Counted from the stretch's first letter, positions 44,640 to 57,735 are shown. The stretch: 64,000 bases of DNA from Symsagittifera roscoffensis (GCF_963678635.1 NC_087067.1:28942403-29006402); one strand, 5' to 3'. The notes: generated from the sequence alone by a model not told the origin. Numbers and translations are program-made.

Positions 44640-46585
44640 GTTTAAAAACTTAACACTACTGCTCAAAACAAAGAGGCTGTCGAAGTTGCACTCAGAAAAC
44701 TTTATGGCAGGAGAAACCTCCGGACATTGCTCGCAAAACTATGAAGAGTTTCCTAAACCTTGCTGTAGGTCTTGCTATTTAAGTGCAATGATTGGTGGTA
44801 AACACAAAAGGACGATTTGGCTATGGGAGCCTCTCCTGCAGTCATACTGGCAAATTTTTGGATGCAAAAGCTGGAACAGGTATCGAGGGAAAAGATTCCC
44901 AAAATTTGCAAAAAAAAAAACGGTAGATCTAAATGGCATTTGTCCAGAAAGCAGGAAAAAAAATACGTATAGATGGAAAGGTATTGGATGTGAAAATTGA
45001 CTCAATTGGTTTCATCAAAATTCAATTAATAAATGTGTCTTCGAGTGTTTTGTACAAACATAACTTATTTTTTTGTAATTTTTTGAGAGAAAATTATTCG
45101 AGAGAAAAAGAAAAGGCGAACATTATCACCTTACTGTGTTGACATACATTGGGTAAGTCTTTCAAATACAAAATTGTTTAAAATGGTCCCAGAATTAACA
45201 AAAGTGGAAACTCCAATTAGTTAATTCTGTTTTGGACCTTTTTTCTCACCATCACAAAATGGTCTCTGTCTGATGAGTAGGATTTCATTAATTTTAACAG
45301 TGGTCCGTTAGCCCGTTAGTTTATTAATTCTGTTCAACCGTTTCAAACGCTTTTGAGAGATCAATTAAAACAATAGCGAGTCCATTTTAGACCCCACTGT
45401 TTCTCTTATGATAACTAAAACCTGCGATACAGCATCAGCAATTGACTGTTATTTTTGTATCCAAATTGGTTTTTTGCAAAATACAGCGTGTTTTGTCAAG
45501 AAAGTGTTTAAACTAATTGCTAAGTGTTTCTTTTCTATGAATTAACACACCACCTTTTTTAAAGATAATGGTCTGTGAATTGTGCCTTGTGCATTCAGTT
45601 TTTTCCTGCTTCGGAAACTGGCAAAATTTTCAACTTTTGAAGAGTTTTGGGTTAATTTTGTTCCGAAAAGCATCAAGTTGTTAATTGAGCAAAAAGATTA
45701 CAATTTGAAGGATTTATTTTCTGAAATAGTTTTTTGATTAAACCTTCAGTGTCTGTAAATATAACATGGACAAACGTAAAAACGTACGCGTGGATGTTGT
45801 CAAAAAAGTACTGATACAGGGACAATCCTTTTTTTTAAGTTAACGTGGACGTCTTTTATTTTTGTTACCCATTTTACGAAACTTTCTTGTAATCAAACCT
45901 AAGAATTGGAGTAATTATGATATGAAAATAATTTAAGGAGCAATTCATCAAATTTTTAGAAGCACCTCGCTTGGAATATGTCCAGTGAGGATAAAAATCA
46001 ATGGGTGGACAAGCAATACCCAGAATCTTTGGCTGATAAAATTGTTTCATGGACCCTTGACAAACTCATCAATTGAAAAGTCAACAAGGGCCCTTGGAAG
46101 GACCTACATGAAGCGAGTATTGTTAACACAGACAAACCACCTATGATGGTATTGCAGTACCGAGGCAATTAAAGTCTGATATTTGCAAATAAGGTGCTGA
46201 ACATAATCAAGGCACCAATTGTTTTCAACACCAGAAAGCTGATAACCTGCCTGCCATCCTTAAAGTTTTCTTTTTCGCGTGAACTAAAATTAAAAGTGGT
46301 TTACAAGATTTCATGTTGTGGAAGTAACTCCACCTATTTTCATTATCTAACCACTAGAATTGACGAATATCAAAAAGACGACTCGCCTGTAGGATAATAT
46401 CTAAAGCAAAGTTTAAATGAGGACACGAGCGCGGATTGTCATGTGACGTTATAGACCAGGCTACCACCAACGTCAAGCCACTGACATTAGAAGCACTTCA
46501 CATCTGGAAGAAGAGACCGAGAACAAACACGCGTGATGAGTTCAGGAGCAGAAAAATGACCCTTAAATTATACAAAAACAAATAG
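44640..46585 (+). mobile_element. Penelope-like retroelement, degenerate
   Basis: Plus-strand pieces in family order. An RT block reads LAMGASPAVILANFWM at 44,817-44,864 (family pattern AMGSPLxPxLANxFM). A C-terminal part after 45,930 has MVLQYRGN, CLPSLKFSFSRELK, KVVYKISCCG and TTRIDEYQK. It ends with KPLTLEALHIWKKRP and TRDEFRSRKMTLKL, stop at 46,583-46,585. The last blocks fit the GIY-YIG endonuclease tail of Penelope-like elements. Frameshifts and stops are present, and the YIG-side strand is deleted. A minus-strand LINE fragment (about 45,215-45,545) lies inside. Confidence 0.78.
45215..45545 (-). pseudogene. LINE reverse transcriptase fragment inside the Penelope-like element (U1)
   Basis: Read on the minus strand: FLTKHAVFCKNQFGYKNNSQ, then LIDLSKAFETVEQ, then KSYSSDRNHF. 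These are successive RT blocks (QFGFRxxxST; LDLSKAFDxVxH; SYLxxRxxxV) in the right order, but in shifted frames with stops. Confidence 0.72.
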
Positions 46586-47309
46586 TTTTCGAAATAAAAA
46601 ACTGACATGTTTCGAAATTGGAAAATGAGACAAATAAAAAAATTAAATTTAATTTTAAGTTAATTTACAGTTAAAATTAGTAAAATCTCTCAGAAAATTA
46701 AGTCTGATGATATAATCACGATAAAATTTTGGCTCGAACTGGAAATTTGTAAACTTCTGGTTGTTAAAATTTCCATTATTTTGTAATGCCTTTGCCTTAG
46801 GATATTTCTTTGATTGATCATCTTTTTTTGAAAATTTGATTCTTTCAAACTTGATGATGCAAAATGTGCAAAAACGTTGAGAATTTTTATTTTCAATTCC
46901 CTTAATCCCATAAAAGTAACAAATAAAAAAAACGTTGAATATGTTTTGAGATTTGCAAAGAAAAACAATATTTGAGTTTAAAGTATTTTCAAGTGTACAG
47001 GTGTATGTCAGTTTATGATTATGATTGTCAAATACAGCAGAATATAAAATTATAAACGTCCAGAATTTTCTTCGTACTATCGCAACCTAGAGAATTTTAA
47101 ATTAAAAAAATTTGAAATCTTTCCACGAGATTTTGCCACTGTTGGATTTTATTTAAATGAAAGTAGGTAAAAAATCTCGAAAGATTTTCTCTCAGAAGGT
47201 TTTCTGTGGGTAATATTTCTCTTGAAAATGACACTGTCGGCATGAATTATCTTCCAAATTGTTACTGATTCCTTTTTTAAAAAGGACTTCTGTTGTATTG
47301 CCCATTAAA

Positions 47310-49060
47310 TCTTTCGAATAAATATAAACTCTTTTTCTTCTGTTCAAGTTTATTGATTGTTTTCAAATTCTGTGATTGTTTTCAGAATTTTTTTGCAAGC
47401 AGATTATTAGAGGTGCTTTATTCTCCAGAAATGGCAAATTACTTTCCAGTCAAGATCAGATAATAAATTAAATTTTGCACGATCAATACAAGTTTTAGTT
47501 CTCAGCTTGATTGTTTTTCTACTGAGATTGATAATTTTGTGACTGATAAGGAGTTCATTCATGAGTAGTAGTGTTGATATGATAGGAATGTGCGTTTGAT
47601 TGACTGTAGTGTTTCAATTTATTAGAATTTTTTTTAAAACAAGTGTACTTTTTTTTGTTTTTTTTACACGTTTTCTAATGAAGTTGATAAGCTTTGATTT
47701 TTTAGCATTAAAAAAGAGTAAGTGTCTCCAGAACGTTTTTGATAAGAGTTGCTTTTTTTCAAGTTCTCTTAGTGCAATCTCAATGTTTCTATCGTCACAG
47801 AAACGAAATGTGCCATCTGCATTTTGAACTACTTTGCATGAGTTAGAAAGTTGCTTGAGAAATTCATTGATGTACAGGTTGAAAATGAGAGGTCCAAATA
47901 CAGTGCCTTGTAGGACAACTTGATAAAGTGAGATCCAGTCCGAACCAGTATAATTTCCTGCTTTTCTTTCTGTTGCCTCTGAAAGAATCTATCAAGTTTA
48001 TAGCAGGTTCAGAAAAATTTTGCTGTTTTTGTTTTTGTTTAAATGGTCAATTTTTGGTCAATAAAATCAAATGCTTCCGAGAAATCTTTTAAGGAGCAAG
48101 TACAAAAATATTGTTGGTAACAATCGATTTTGCAAATGATTTCGTGCGAAACAGAACAGCATCAATTGTTGGCTATCAGAAAATCAAAATGTGTGTTGCT
48201 TAAAAATTTCAAGATAACAGATGTTCATTATTTCTAGAATGTAAAATTTTTTCAAAGTTTTTAATAGTACTCTTGTAAATAAGATAAGCTTATGGTTTTC
48301 AGTTTCCTCACTATCAATATTTTCTATATTGGCGTGACAATTGCTTTAAGTTTCTGTGGAAAAAGATTGTTTTTTTTTTCAGGTATTCATTGAAAAAAAA
48401 GAAAGATGCGTGTAGGTTTCATGCAACCAGCTTTAATAGCCCATGATGGAATGTCAGATGGGCCTTGCGGTTTCTTTCCATTTAATTGGAGAAGTTCAAT
48501 TTTGCACTCTATAGTAGACATAAATCTGAAGAAAAAAAGAGTTCTCTTATATGATTTATTTGATGTAGTTCTATAGTAAGACAGCTATTGGTTTCTTTTT
48601 CATAGAACAAAACCTAGTTTTTAAAAAAATTTAGAAGGGGAAGTTTGCCATTTTGAAGCAATTGCCTTTAAGACGCATTACTTTCAATTTTCTCAATTAA
48701 ATTTTGACTGAAAAAAATGACCATTGCTATTGGTTTAGTGTACTGGTATAATCTTTCCCGGTTAAGTTTCACAGATTCGATTCGAATAAATTCTCTGAGT
48801 AGTTTTTTGTATCATATATTTTTTGCTTGAATGGAGTTTTTTGATTCCAAATAATTTACGGTCAGTAAAAAATATATTTGCTAAGTAATGTTTTTTTGTA
48901 GGAGGAGTAAATAACGTTGATTTGTTTGTTTGGTCTTTTAAACTAAGACTGGTGATTTGGTAATCTATTACTAAATTCACGCGAAAAGGATTTAAAATGT
49001 TAGTAACATCGAGATAATATGGTGTCAAAATTGTACCATGCGACACTTTATCGTCGATGT
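47310..49060 (-). pseudogene. CR1-like LINE relic, linker and RT (U1)
   Basis: From high to low coordinate: a linker frame (48,762-49,046); RT entry block GKKPQGPSDIPSWAIKAG with LFPQKLKAIVTPI (48,330-48,530); FSEAFDFIDQKLTI (about 48,040-48,085); LQGTVFGPLIFNLYINEF and VQNADGT (47,800-47,920). The catalytic FADD box is NADG, so the enzyme is dead. Thumb-like NAKKSKLINFI follows at about 47,690. Confidence 0.78.
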
Positions 49061-49249
49061 TAAGATAAATTGAACCATAATTTGTACAAACATAACTTAT
49101 TTATTTGTAATTTTTTGAGAGAAAATCATTCGAGAGAAAAAGAAAAGGCGAACATTATCACCTTACTGTGTTGACATACATTGTGTAAGTCTTTCAAATA
49201 CAAAATTGTTTAAAATGGTCCCAGAATTAACAAAAGTGGAATATCCAAT

Positions 49250-49570
49250 TAATAATTCTGTTTTGGACCCCATTTTTTCCCACCATCACAAAATGGTTTC
49301 TGTCTGATGAGTAGGATTTCATTAATTTTAACAGTGGTCCGTTAGCCCGTTAGTTTATTAATTCTGTTCAACAGTTTCAAACGCTTTTGAGAGATCAATT
49401 AAAACAATAGCGAGTCCATTTTAGACCCCACTGTTTCTCTTATGATAACTAAAACCTGCGATACAGCATCAACAATTGACTGTTATTTTTGTATCCAAAT
49501 TGGTTTTTGCAAAATACAGCGTGTTTTGTCAAGAAATTGTTAAAACTAATTGCTTTGTGTTTCTTTTCTA
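49250..49570 (-). pseudogene. LINE reverse transcriptase fragment (U2)
   Basis: Same blocks as at 45,215-45,545 (NQFGYKNNSQ, LSKAFETVEQ, KSYSSDRNHFVMVGKNG), with different small indels. Confidence 0.7.
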
Positions 49571-49969
49571 TGAATTAACACACCACCTTTTTAAAAGATA
49601 ATGGTCTGTGAATTGTTCCTTGTGCATTCAGTTTTTTCCTGCTTCGGAAACTGGAAAAAATTTTTAGCTTTTGAAGAGTTTTGGGTTAATTTTGTTCCGA
49701 AAAGCATCAAGTTGTTAATTGAGCAAAAAGATTACAATTTGAAGGATTTATTTTCTGAAATAATTTTTTTGATTAAACCTTCAGTGTCTGTAAATAAATC
49801 ATGGACAAACGTAAAAACGTACGCGTGGAGGTTGTCAAAAAAGTACTGATACAGGGACAATCCTTTTTTTAAGTTAACGTGGACGTTTTTTATTTTTGTT
49901 ACCCATTTTACGAAATTTTCTTGTAATCACACCTAAGAATTGGAGTAATTATGATATGAAAATAATTGA

Positions 49970-50573
49970 AGGAGCAATTCATCAAATTTTTAGAAGCACC
50001 TTGCTTGGAATATGTCCAATGAGGATAAAAATCAATGGGTGGACAAGCAATACCCAGAATCTTGGGCTGATAAAATTGTTTCATGGACCCTTGACAAACT
50101 CATCAAATGAAAAGTCAACAAGGGCCCTTGGAAGGACCTACATGAAGCGAGTATTGCTAACACAGACAAACCACCTATGATGGTATTGCAGTACCGAGGC
50201 AATTAAAGTCTGATAACACCAGAAAGCTGATAACCTGCCTGCCATCCTTAAAGTCTTCTTTTTCGCGTGAACTAAAAATAAAAGTGGTTTACAAGATTTC
50301 ATGTTGTGAGAGTAACTCCACCTATTTTCTTTATCTAACCACTAGAATTGACGAATATCAAAAAGACGACTAGCCTGTAGGATAATATCTAAAGCAAAGT
50401 TTAAATGAGGACACGAGCGCGGATTGTCATGTGACGTTATAGACCAGGCTACCACCAACGTCAAGCCACTGACATTAGAAGCACTTCACATCTGGAAGGA
50501 GAGACCGAGAACAAACACGCGTGATGAGTTCAGGAGCAGAAAAATGACCCTTAAATTATACAAAAACAAATAG
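49970..50573 (+). pseudogene. Penelope-like element C-terminal fragment (U2)
   Basis: Retains DKQYPESWADKIVSWTLDKL and PPMMVLQYRGN, then, after a deletion, the segment encoding TLEALHIW and TRDEFRSRKMTLKL. It lacks the RT part. Confidence 0.7.
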
Positions 50574-53259
50574 TTTTCGAAATAAAAAACTGACATGTTT
50601 CGAAATTGGAAAATGAGACAAATAAAAAAATTAAATTTAATTTTAAGTTAATTTACAGTTAAAATTAGTAAAATCTCTCAGAAAATTAAGTCTGATGATA
50701 TAATCACGATAAAATTTTGGCTCGAACTGGAAATTTGTAAACTTCTGGTTGTTAAAATTTCCATTATTTTGTAATGCCTTTGCCTTAGGATATTTCTTTG
50801 ATTGATCATCTTTTTTTGAAAATTTGATTCTTTCAAACTTGATGATGCAAAATGTGCAAAAACGTTGAGAATTTTTATTTTCAATTCCCTCAATCCCATA
50901 AAAGTAACAAATAAAAAAAACGTTGAATATGTTTTGAGATTTGCAAAGAAAAACAATATTTGAGTTTAAAGTATTTTCAAGTGTACAGGTGTATGTCAGT
51001 TTATGATTATGATTGTCAAATACAGCAGAATATAAAATTATAAACGTCCAGAATTTTCTTCGTACTATCGCAACCTAGAGAATTTTAAATTAAAAAAATT
51101 TGAAATCTTTCCACGAGATTTTGCCACTGTTGGATTTTATTTAAATGAAAGTAGGTAAAAAATCTCGAAAGATTTTCTCTCAGAAGGTTTTCTGTGGGTA
51201 ATATTTCTCTTGAAAATGACACTGTCGGCATGAATTATCTTCCAAATTGTTACTGATTCCTTTTTTAAAAAGGACTTCTGTTGTATTGCCCATTAAATCT
51301 TTCGAATAAATATAAACTCTTATTTCTTCTGTTCAAGTTTATTGATTGTTTTCAAATTCTGTGATTGTTTTCAGAATTTTTTCGCAAGCAGGTTATTAGA
51401 GGTGCTTTATTCTCCAGAAATGGCAAATTACTTTCCAGTCAAGATCAGATAATAAATTAAATTTTGCACGATCAATACAAGTTTTAGTTCTCAGCTTGAT
51501 TGTTTTTCTACTGAGATTGATAATTTTGTGACTGATAAGGAGTTCATTCATGAGTAGTAGTGTTGATATGATAGGAATGTGCGTTTGATTGACTTTAGTG
51601 TTTCAATTTATTAGAATTTTTTAAAACAAGTGTACTTTTTTTTGTTTTTTTTTAACACATTTTCTAATGAAGTTGATAAGCTTTGATTTTTTAGCATTAA
51701 AAAAGAGTAAGTGTCTCCAGAACGTTTTTGATAAGAGTTGCATTTTTTCAAGTTCTCTTAGTGCAATCTCATTGTTTCTATCGTCACAGAAACGATATGT
51801 GCCATCTGCATTTTGAACTACTTTGCATGAGTTAGAAAGTTGCTTGAGAAATTCATTGATGTACAGGTTGAAAATGAGAGTTCCAAATACAGTGCCTTGT
51901 GGGACAACTTGATAAAGTGAGATCCAGTCCGAACCAGTATAATTTCCTGTTTTTCTTTCTGTTGCCTCTGAAAGAAACTATCAAGTTTATAGCAGGTTCA
52001 GAAAAATTTTGCTGTTTTTGTTTTTGTTTAAATGGTCAATTTTTGGTCAATAAAATCAAATGCTTCCGAGAAATCTATTAAGGAGCAAGCACAAAAAAAT
52101 TGTTGGTAACAATCGATTTTGCAAATAATTTCGTGCGAAACAGAACAGAATCAATTGTTGGCTATCAGAAAATCAAAATGTGTGTTGCTTAAAAATTTCA
52201 AGATAACAGATGTTCATTATTTCTAGTATGTAAGTTTTTTTCAAAGTTTTTAATAGTGCTCTTGTAAATAAGATAGGCTTATGGTTTTCAGTTTCCTCAC
52301 TATCAATATTTTCTATATTGGCGTGACAATTGCTTTAAGTTTCTGTGGAAAAAGATTGTTTTTTTTCAGGTATTCATTGAAAAAAAGAAAGATGCGTGTA
52401 GGTTTCATGCAACCAGCTTTAATAGCCCATGATGGAATGTCAGATGGGCCTTGCAGTTTCTTTCCCTTTAATTTGAGAAGTTCAATTTTGCACTCTATAG
52501 TAGACATAAATCTGAAGAAAAAAATAGTTCTCTTATATGATTTATTTGATGTAGTTCTATAGCAAGACAGCTATTGGTTTCGTTTTCATAGAACAAAACC
52601 TAGTTTTTAAAAAAATTTAGAAAGGGAAGTTTGCCATTTTGAAGCAATTGCCTTTTAAGACGCATTACTTTCAATTTTCTCAATTAAATTTTGACTGAAA
52701 AAAATGACCATTGCTATTGGTTTAGTGTACTGGTATAATCTTTTCCGGTTAAGTTTCACAGATTCGATTCGAATAAATTCTCTGAGTAGTTTTTTGTATC
52801 ATATATTTTTTGCTTGAATGGAGTTTTTTGATTCCAAATAATTTACGGTCAGTAAAAAATATATTTGCTAAGTAATGTTTTTTTGTAGGAGGAGTAAATA
52901 ACGTTGATTTGTTTGTTTGGTCTTTTAAACTAAGACTGGTGATTTGGTAATCTATTACTAAATTCACGCGAAAAGGATTTAAAATGTTAGTAAAATCGAG
53001 ATAATATGGTGTCAAAATTGTACCAAGCGACACTTTATCGTCGATGTTAAGATAAATTGAACTATAATTGCTCAAAATTGTCCTAGTGCTGTTACATTAT
53101 TGTGCATCGTCAGTCGACTGAGCAAGTTCTTCAATGAACTCAAATTGTGTTTTTTTTTCATAGATTGTAGGATTTAATTAAAAATTAAATCTTTCAGTTT
53201 TGGGATGCATTTTTGTTTTCATCCCATAAACTATCATAATTTTTGCAGTCTTTTTATGC

Positions 53260-53570
53260 CTTGGCATATTTTTGTGTTAAGTTTTCTTGGTGCTAAAAGC
53301 ATGATGCCGCCTCCTTTTGTGTTCTTGCTGGGTTAGACTGATGATCAAAATGAATCAGAGTTTTCACTATCTAGATCCCATAAGTTTTGCTCGTATGAGT
53401 CATTTAGCCACGTTTCCGAAAAACCTTAAATCGTATTTTCACCAATCGTTTTTCCAAAATATTTCAGGTCTGAACACGTTTCCTGGCTATGCTTCTGCAA
53501 CGTAGATGTTAGACTTAATGACATTTTTGTAGTTTTCCAGTTTTCACGAGATGAAATTTAAATTTATCAG
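53260..53570 (-). pseudogene. LINE APE-type endonuclease fragment
   Basis: SETWLND is the strand with the catalytic Glu (family pattern xxTETWL). GGGIMLLA matches the GGGVxxxV strand. The second half of the endonuclease is missing. Confidence 0.72.
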
Positions 53571-54059
53571 TGGACCCGGATTTGGATGAACGTCATCTGA
53601 TTGTCGGAGTTTTGTTCTAGAAGAGTGTGCGTGCTTGTGGTGTAAACCATAAAATAGATAATAATAGTTATAATAGTAACAAGAGTGGCAAACTTAAAAA
53701 ATATAGGGAAGAAAATTTTTTCAATTTAATGTTTTGTTTTTTCTATTCAAAACATCGTGAATCATTAGCTCTTTGCCATCAAAAAAAGCAAGCACAGATA
53801 AACTAGTTTGGACTAAAAATAGAAGCAAGTGTGATAAATCAAACAGTATAACAGAAAAAATTTGAAGAAAATTTGCCGTAACTAGTTTAGCTCATTAAGG
53901 AAAGCCCTTAGTCTAATTGAAAGTTTGATGTTGATTTTAATTGTGGCTCCGGAAAAGCGAGAACTTTTTTTATGACTTTTGTAATATCTTTATGGCGGCT
54001 TCATGGGTGCTTTCGAAAGCTATCAGGATTGAACTTTGAAATTGTTGTTCAAATGTGAT

Positions 54060-54850
54060 GATGCTGAAAACGGGCTTGAAAGGCAGGTTGGGATGAAAGA
54101 TCATCGGCTAGTTTGAATGTGGGAAGGTTTTAGTTGTTTACCAACAAAAATGCTGAGGCAATTAAGTCAGAAAAGACGTCGCGAAATTGAAGAAAGTGCA
54201 TCTTGTCGCAGAATAAAAGCCGTAAAGCTTCTAAACTCTTTTATCAGCGAGTTCAATTTGAGCACCTCAAAACCCGCTCTAGATCCAAAATGATCCTTAA
54301 TTGCGTTATTAAATTCATCGATGCATCACGCTTACCTAATTTTGGCGGTATTTTGCAAACAACCACCAAATCTGGGCTTACTTTGTTAGTAATTACCTCA
54401 ACAATTTGCTGAAATTTTTAAAGAATTTAATTAAGTGGGAAAGATTTTTTTCAAAAACAGATTTGGCCACGTTACGGACAATATCGCAATTTAATTTTTA
54501 TAAGGATACCGATTAAGAACATTAAATTCTTCAGTAGTGCTGCCCCTGCATGAAAGTACTATAATGTCATTAGTGAGTGTTTCAATCTTTATTCGAGCTG
54601 CTTTACTCGACCCTACAATTAGGTTTTTTCTTTCCTCTGGTATGGGAAATGGGGAAAATCTTTCACGGTTTTCGATATCAGTCGGTTTGAAGGTTGTTGT
54701 TTATGGAACCTGCTCGTTCCACCTCTGTTTTTTTTACCTTCATATTTTTTCTGGTAGTCTTCTCTTTGATTATTTAATTCAAATAAATTTTGTAAAAGGC
54801 CGAGTTGTTCAATTTGTCAAGCTCTGTAAAGTCCAATTTGTGATTTGACC
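54060..54850 (-). pseudogene. SGNH hydrolase-like domain of the LINE
   Basis: Block I is read as VGSSKAAR (GDS changed to GSS), followed by IVLSCRGSTTEEF. The central IPPK block and the DKMH block V are recognisable. One internal stop and frame changes are present. Confidence 0.65.
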
Positions 54851-55989
54851 TTTTTAAATTTCCATATCTGCCTTTTAACCTGCGTTTACCAAGTTTTCAG
54901 TAAATTACGTTGCCTTAATTTTGCCGAGCTTTTAGTAATTTAGTTTGCTTCAGTATAATGACAACGAGGCAAATTTGAAATAAAATAATTGAAGTTGATC
55001 TTAATTCCGTTATAATCATGTACATTAATTACTCATTAAAAATTTCCTGCCTATGCTTCTGGCTATGCTTCTGCAAAATGGATAAGTGAGTTTTTAGATG
55101 TTACTAAATCAAGGATATTTTAATAAAAAGTAGAAATTTGATGTAATCGAAAAAAAAATTAATTACAGTTTTGTTCGTTTTGAACCAATCATTTGATTAT
55201 AACGAATTGTTTTAAAAAACATTAGTCCAAAATTTTTCATCAAAGTTTCGATTTAACATGTAAGAAGATTTCACGAAAATTACTGAGTGATAGTTCTCGC
55301 GTTCGTCGAATAAGGTTTTTTTAAGCTTCATGAAATCTTCATCAGTTGGACTGTGTTTGTGAACTTAGAAAAATTGCATGAAGGAAATTAGATAGGTATA
55401 AGCAAATGTTTAGTGCAACTTTTTTTCGGCACTTCTGGTTGTTAAAATTTCCATTATTTTGTAATGCCTTTGCCTTAGGATATTTCTTTGATTGATCATC
55501 TTTTTTTGAAAATTTGATTCTTTCAAACTTGATGATGCAAAATGTGCAAAAACGTTGAGAATTTTTATTTTCAATTCCCTTAATCCCATAAAAGTAACAA
55601 ATAAAAAAAACGTTGAATATGTTTTGAGATTTGCAAAGAAAAACAATATTTGAGTTTAAAGTATTTTCAAGTGTACAGGTGTATGTCAGTTTATGATTAT
55701 GATTGTCAAATACAGCAGAATATAAAATTATAAACGTCCAGAATTTTCTTCGTACTATCGCAACCTAGAGAATTTTAAATTAAAAAAATTTGAAATCTTT
55801 CCACGAGATTTTGCCACTGTTGGATTTTATTTAAATGAAAGTAGGTAAAAAATCTCGAAAGATTTTCTCTCAGAAGGTTTTCTGTGGGTAATATTTCTCT
55901 TGAAAATGACACTGTCGGCATGAATTATCTTCCAAATTGTTACTGATTCCTTTTTTAAAAAGGACTTCTGTTGTATTGCCCATTAAATC

Positions 55990-57735
55990 TTTCGAATAAA
56001 TATAAACTCTTTTTCTTCTGTTCAAGTTTATTGATTGTTTTCAAATTCTGTGATTGTTTTCAGAATTTTTTTGCAAGCAGATTATTAGAGGTGCTTTATT
56101 CTCCAGAAATGGCAAATTACTTTCCAGTCAAGATCAGATAATAAATTAAATTTTGCACGATCAATACAAGTTTTAGTTCTCAGCTTGATTGTTTTTCTAC
56201 TGAGATTGATAATTTTGTGACTGATAAGGAGTTCATTCATGAGTAGTAGTGTTGATATGATAGGAATGTGCGTTTGATTGACTGTAGTGTTTCAATTTAT
56301 TAGAATTTTTTTTAAAACAAGTGTACTTTTTTTTGTTTTTTTTACACGTTTTCTAATGAAGTTGATAAGCTTTGATTTTTTAGCATTAAAAAAGAGTAAG
56401 TGTCTCCAGAACGTTTTTGATAAGAGTTGCTTTTTTTTCAAGTTCTCTTAGTGCAATCTCAATGTTTCTATCGTCACAGAAACGAAATGTGCCATCTGCA
56501 TTTTGAACTACTTTGCATGAGTTAGAAAGTTGCTTGAGAAATTCATTGATGTACAGGTTGAAAATGAGAGGTCCAAATACAGTGCCTTGTAGGACAACTT
56601 GATAAAGTGAGATCCAGTCCGAACCAGTATAATTTCCTGCTTTTCTTTCTGTTGCCTCTGAAAGAATCTATCAAGTTTATAGCAGGTTCAGAAAAATTTT
56701 GCTGTTTTTGTTTTTGTTTAAATGGTCAATTTTTGGTCAATAAAATCAAATGCTTCCGAGAAATCTTTTAAGGAGCAAGTACAAAAATATTGTTGGTAAC
56801 AATCGATTTTGCAAATGATTTCGTGCGAAACAGAACAGCATCAATTGTTGGCTATCAGAAAATCAAAATGTGTGTTGCTTAAAAATTTCAAGATAACAGA
56901 TGTTCATTATTTCTAGAATGTAAAATTTTTTCAAAGTTTTTAATAGTACTCTTGTAAATAAGATAAGCTTATGGTTTTCAGTTTCCTCACTATCAATATT
57001 TTCTATATTGGCGTGACAATTGCTTTAAGTTTCTGTGGAAAAAGATTGTTTTTTTTCAGGTATTCATTGAAAAAAAGAAAGATGCGTGTAGGTTTCATGC
57101 AACCAGCTTTAATAGCCCATGATGGAATGTCAGATGGGCCTTGCGGTTTCTTTCCATTTAATTGGAGAAGTTCAATTTTGCACTCTATAGTAGACATAAA
57201 TCTGAAGAAAAAAAGAGTTCTCTTATATGATTTATTTGATGTAGTTCTATAGTAAGACAGCTATTGGTTTCTTTTTCATAGAACAAAACCTAGTTTTTAA
57301 AAAAATTTAGAAGGGGAAGTTTGCCATTTTGAAGCAATTGCCTTTAAGACGCATTACTTTCAATTTTCTCAATTAAATTTTGACTGAAAAAAATGACCAT
57401 TGCTATTGGTTTAGTGTACTGGTATAATCTTTCCCGGTTAAGTTTCACAGATTCGATTCGAATAAATTCTCTGAGTAGTTTTTTGTATCATATATTTTTT
57501 GCTTGAATGGAGTTTTTTGATTCCAAATAATTTACGGTCAGTAAAAAATATATTTGCTAAGTAATGTTTTTTTGTAGGAGGAGTAAATAACGTTGATTTG
57601 TTTGTTTGGTCTTTTAAACTAAGACTGGTGATTTGGTAATCTATTACTAAATTCACGCGAAAAGGATTTAAAATGTTAGTAACATCGAGATAATATGGTG
57701 TCAAAATTGTACCATGCGACACTTTATCGTCGATG
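55990..57735 (-). pseudogene. CR1-like LINE relic, linker and RT (copy of 47,310-49,060)
   Basis: Same RT blocks (GKKPQGPSDIPSWAIKAG at about 57,110-57,170; LQGTVFGPLIFNLYINEF at about 56,530-56,600). The frame around 57,003-57,197 is open where its U1 counterpart has extra bases in an A/T run. Confidence 0.75.

Larger units (their letters stand above)
45049..49080. repeat. Tandem unit U1 of about 4 kb
   Basis: Starts at TTGTACAAACATAACTTATTT and runs to the identical start of U2 at 49,081. The offset to U2 falls from 4,032 to 3,987 bp through small indels, including about 45 bp (near 46,180) missing from U2. Holds a LINE RT fragment, the Penelope C terminus and CR1-like RT relics. Confidence 0.9.
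49081..53067. repeat. Tandem unit U2 of about 4 kb
   Basis: Counterpart of U1, ending at GAACTATAA where the sequence switches to the SGNH/EN part of the LINE. U1 at that point continues into U2. Confidence 0.9.
51300..54850 (-). mobile_element. CR1-like LINE relic with SGNH hydrolase, endonuclease and RT
   Basis: Minus strand, from high to low. An SGNH-hydrolase-like part has IVGSSKAARI (about 54,590), VVVCKIPPKLGKRD (about 54,330-54,370) and a final CDKMHFLQF (about 54,190-54,210), matching blocks I and V (Ser, Asp-x-x-His). An APE-type endonuclease part has FSETWLNDSYEQN and GGGIMLLAP (53,290-53,430). Then come a linker, RT entry block GPSDIPSWAIKAG (52,313-52,507) and VPQGTVFGTLIFNLYINEF with NADGT (51,760-51,910). 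Family knowledge: CR1-group LINEs often carry an esterase (SGNH) domain in ORF1. Stops and frameshifts throughout. Confidence 0.75.
46753..55430. repeat. Tandem block of about 8.68 kb, copy 1
   Basis: Everything from ACTTCTGG at 46,753 recurs from 55,431 with an offset of 8,675-8,678 bp. Only scattered single-base differences and homopolymer length changes were seen. It includes the right part of U1, all of U2 and the SGNH/EN part of the LINE. Confidence 0.95.

Noticed and set aside
48762-49046. The frame with HGTILTPYYLD, read at first as the RT box QGTxLGP with a decayed YADD
   Set aside because: In U2 the same segment lies between the endonuclease part and the RT entry block, so it is more probably the linker. 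The real QGTVFGP box is at about 47,900.
49601-50180. Plus-strand frames of 82 and 94 residues, repeated in the 58-kb region
   Set aside because: They lie in Penelope/LINE debris, and the recognisable Penelope residues are in a different frame (DKQYPESWADK, VLQYRGN). Treated as shadows.
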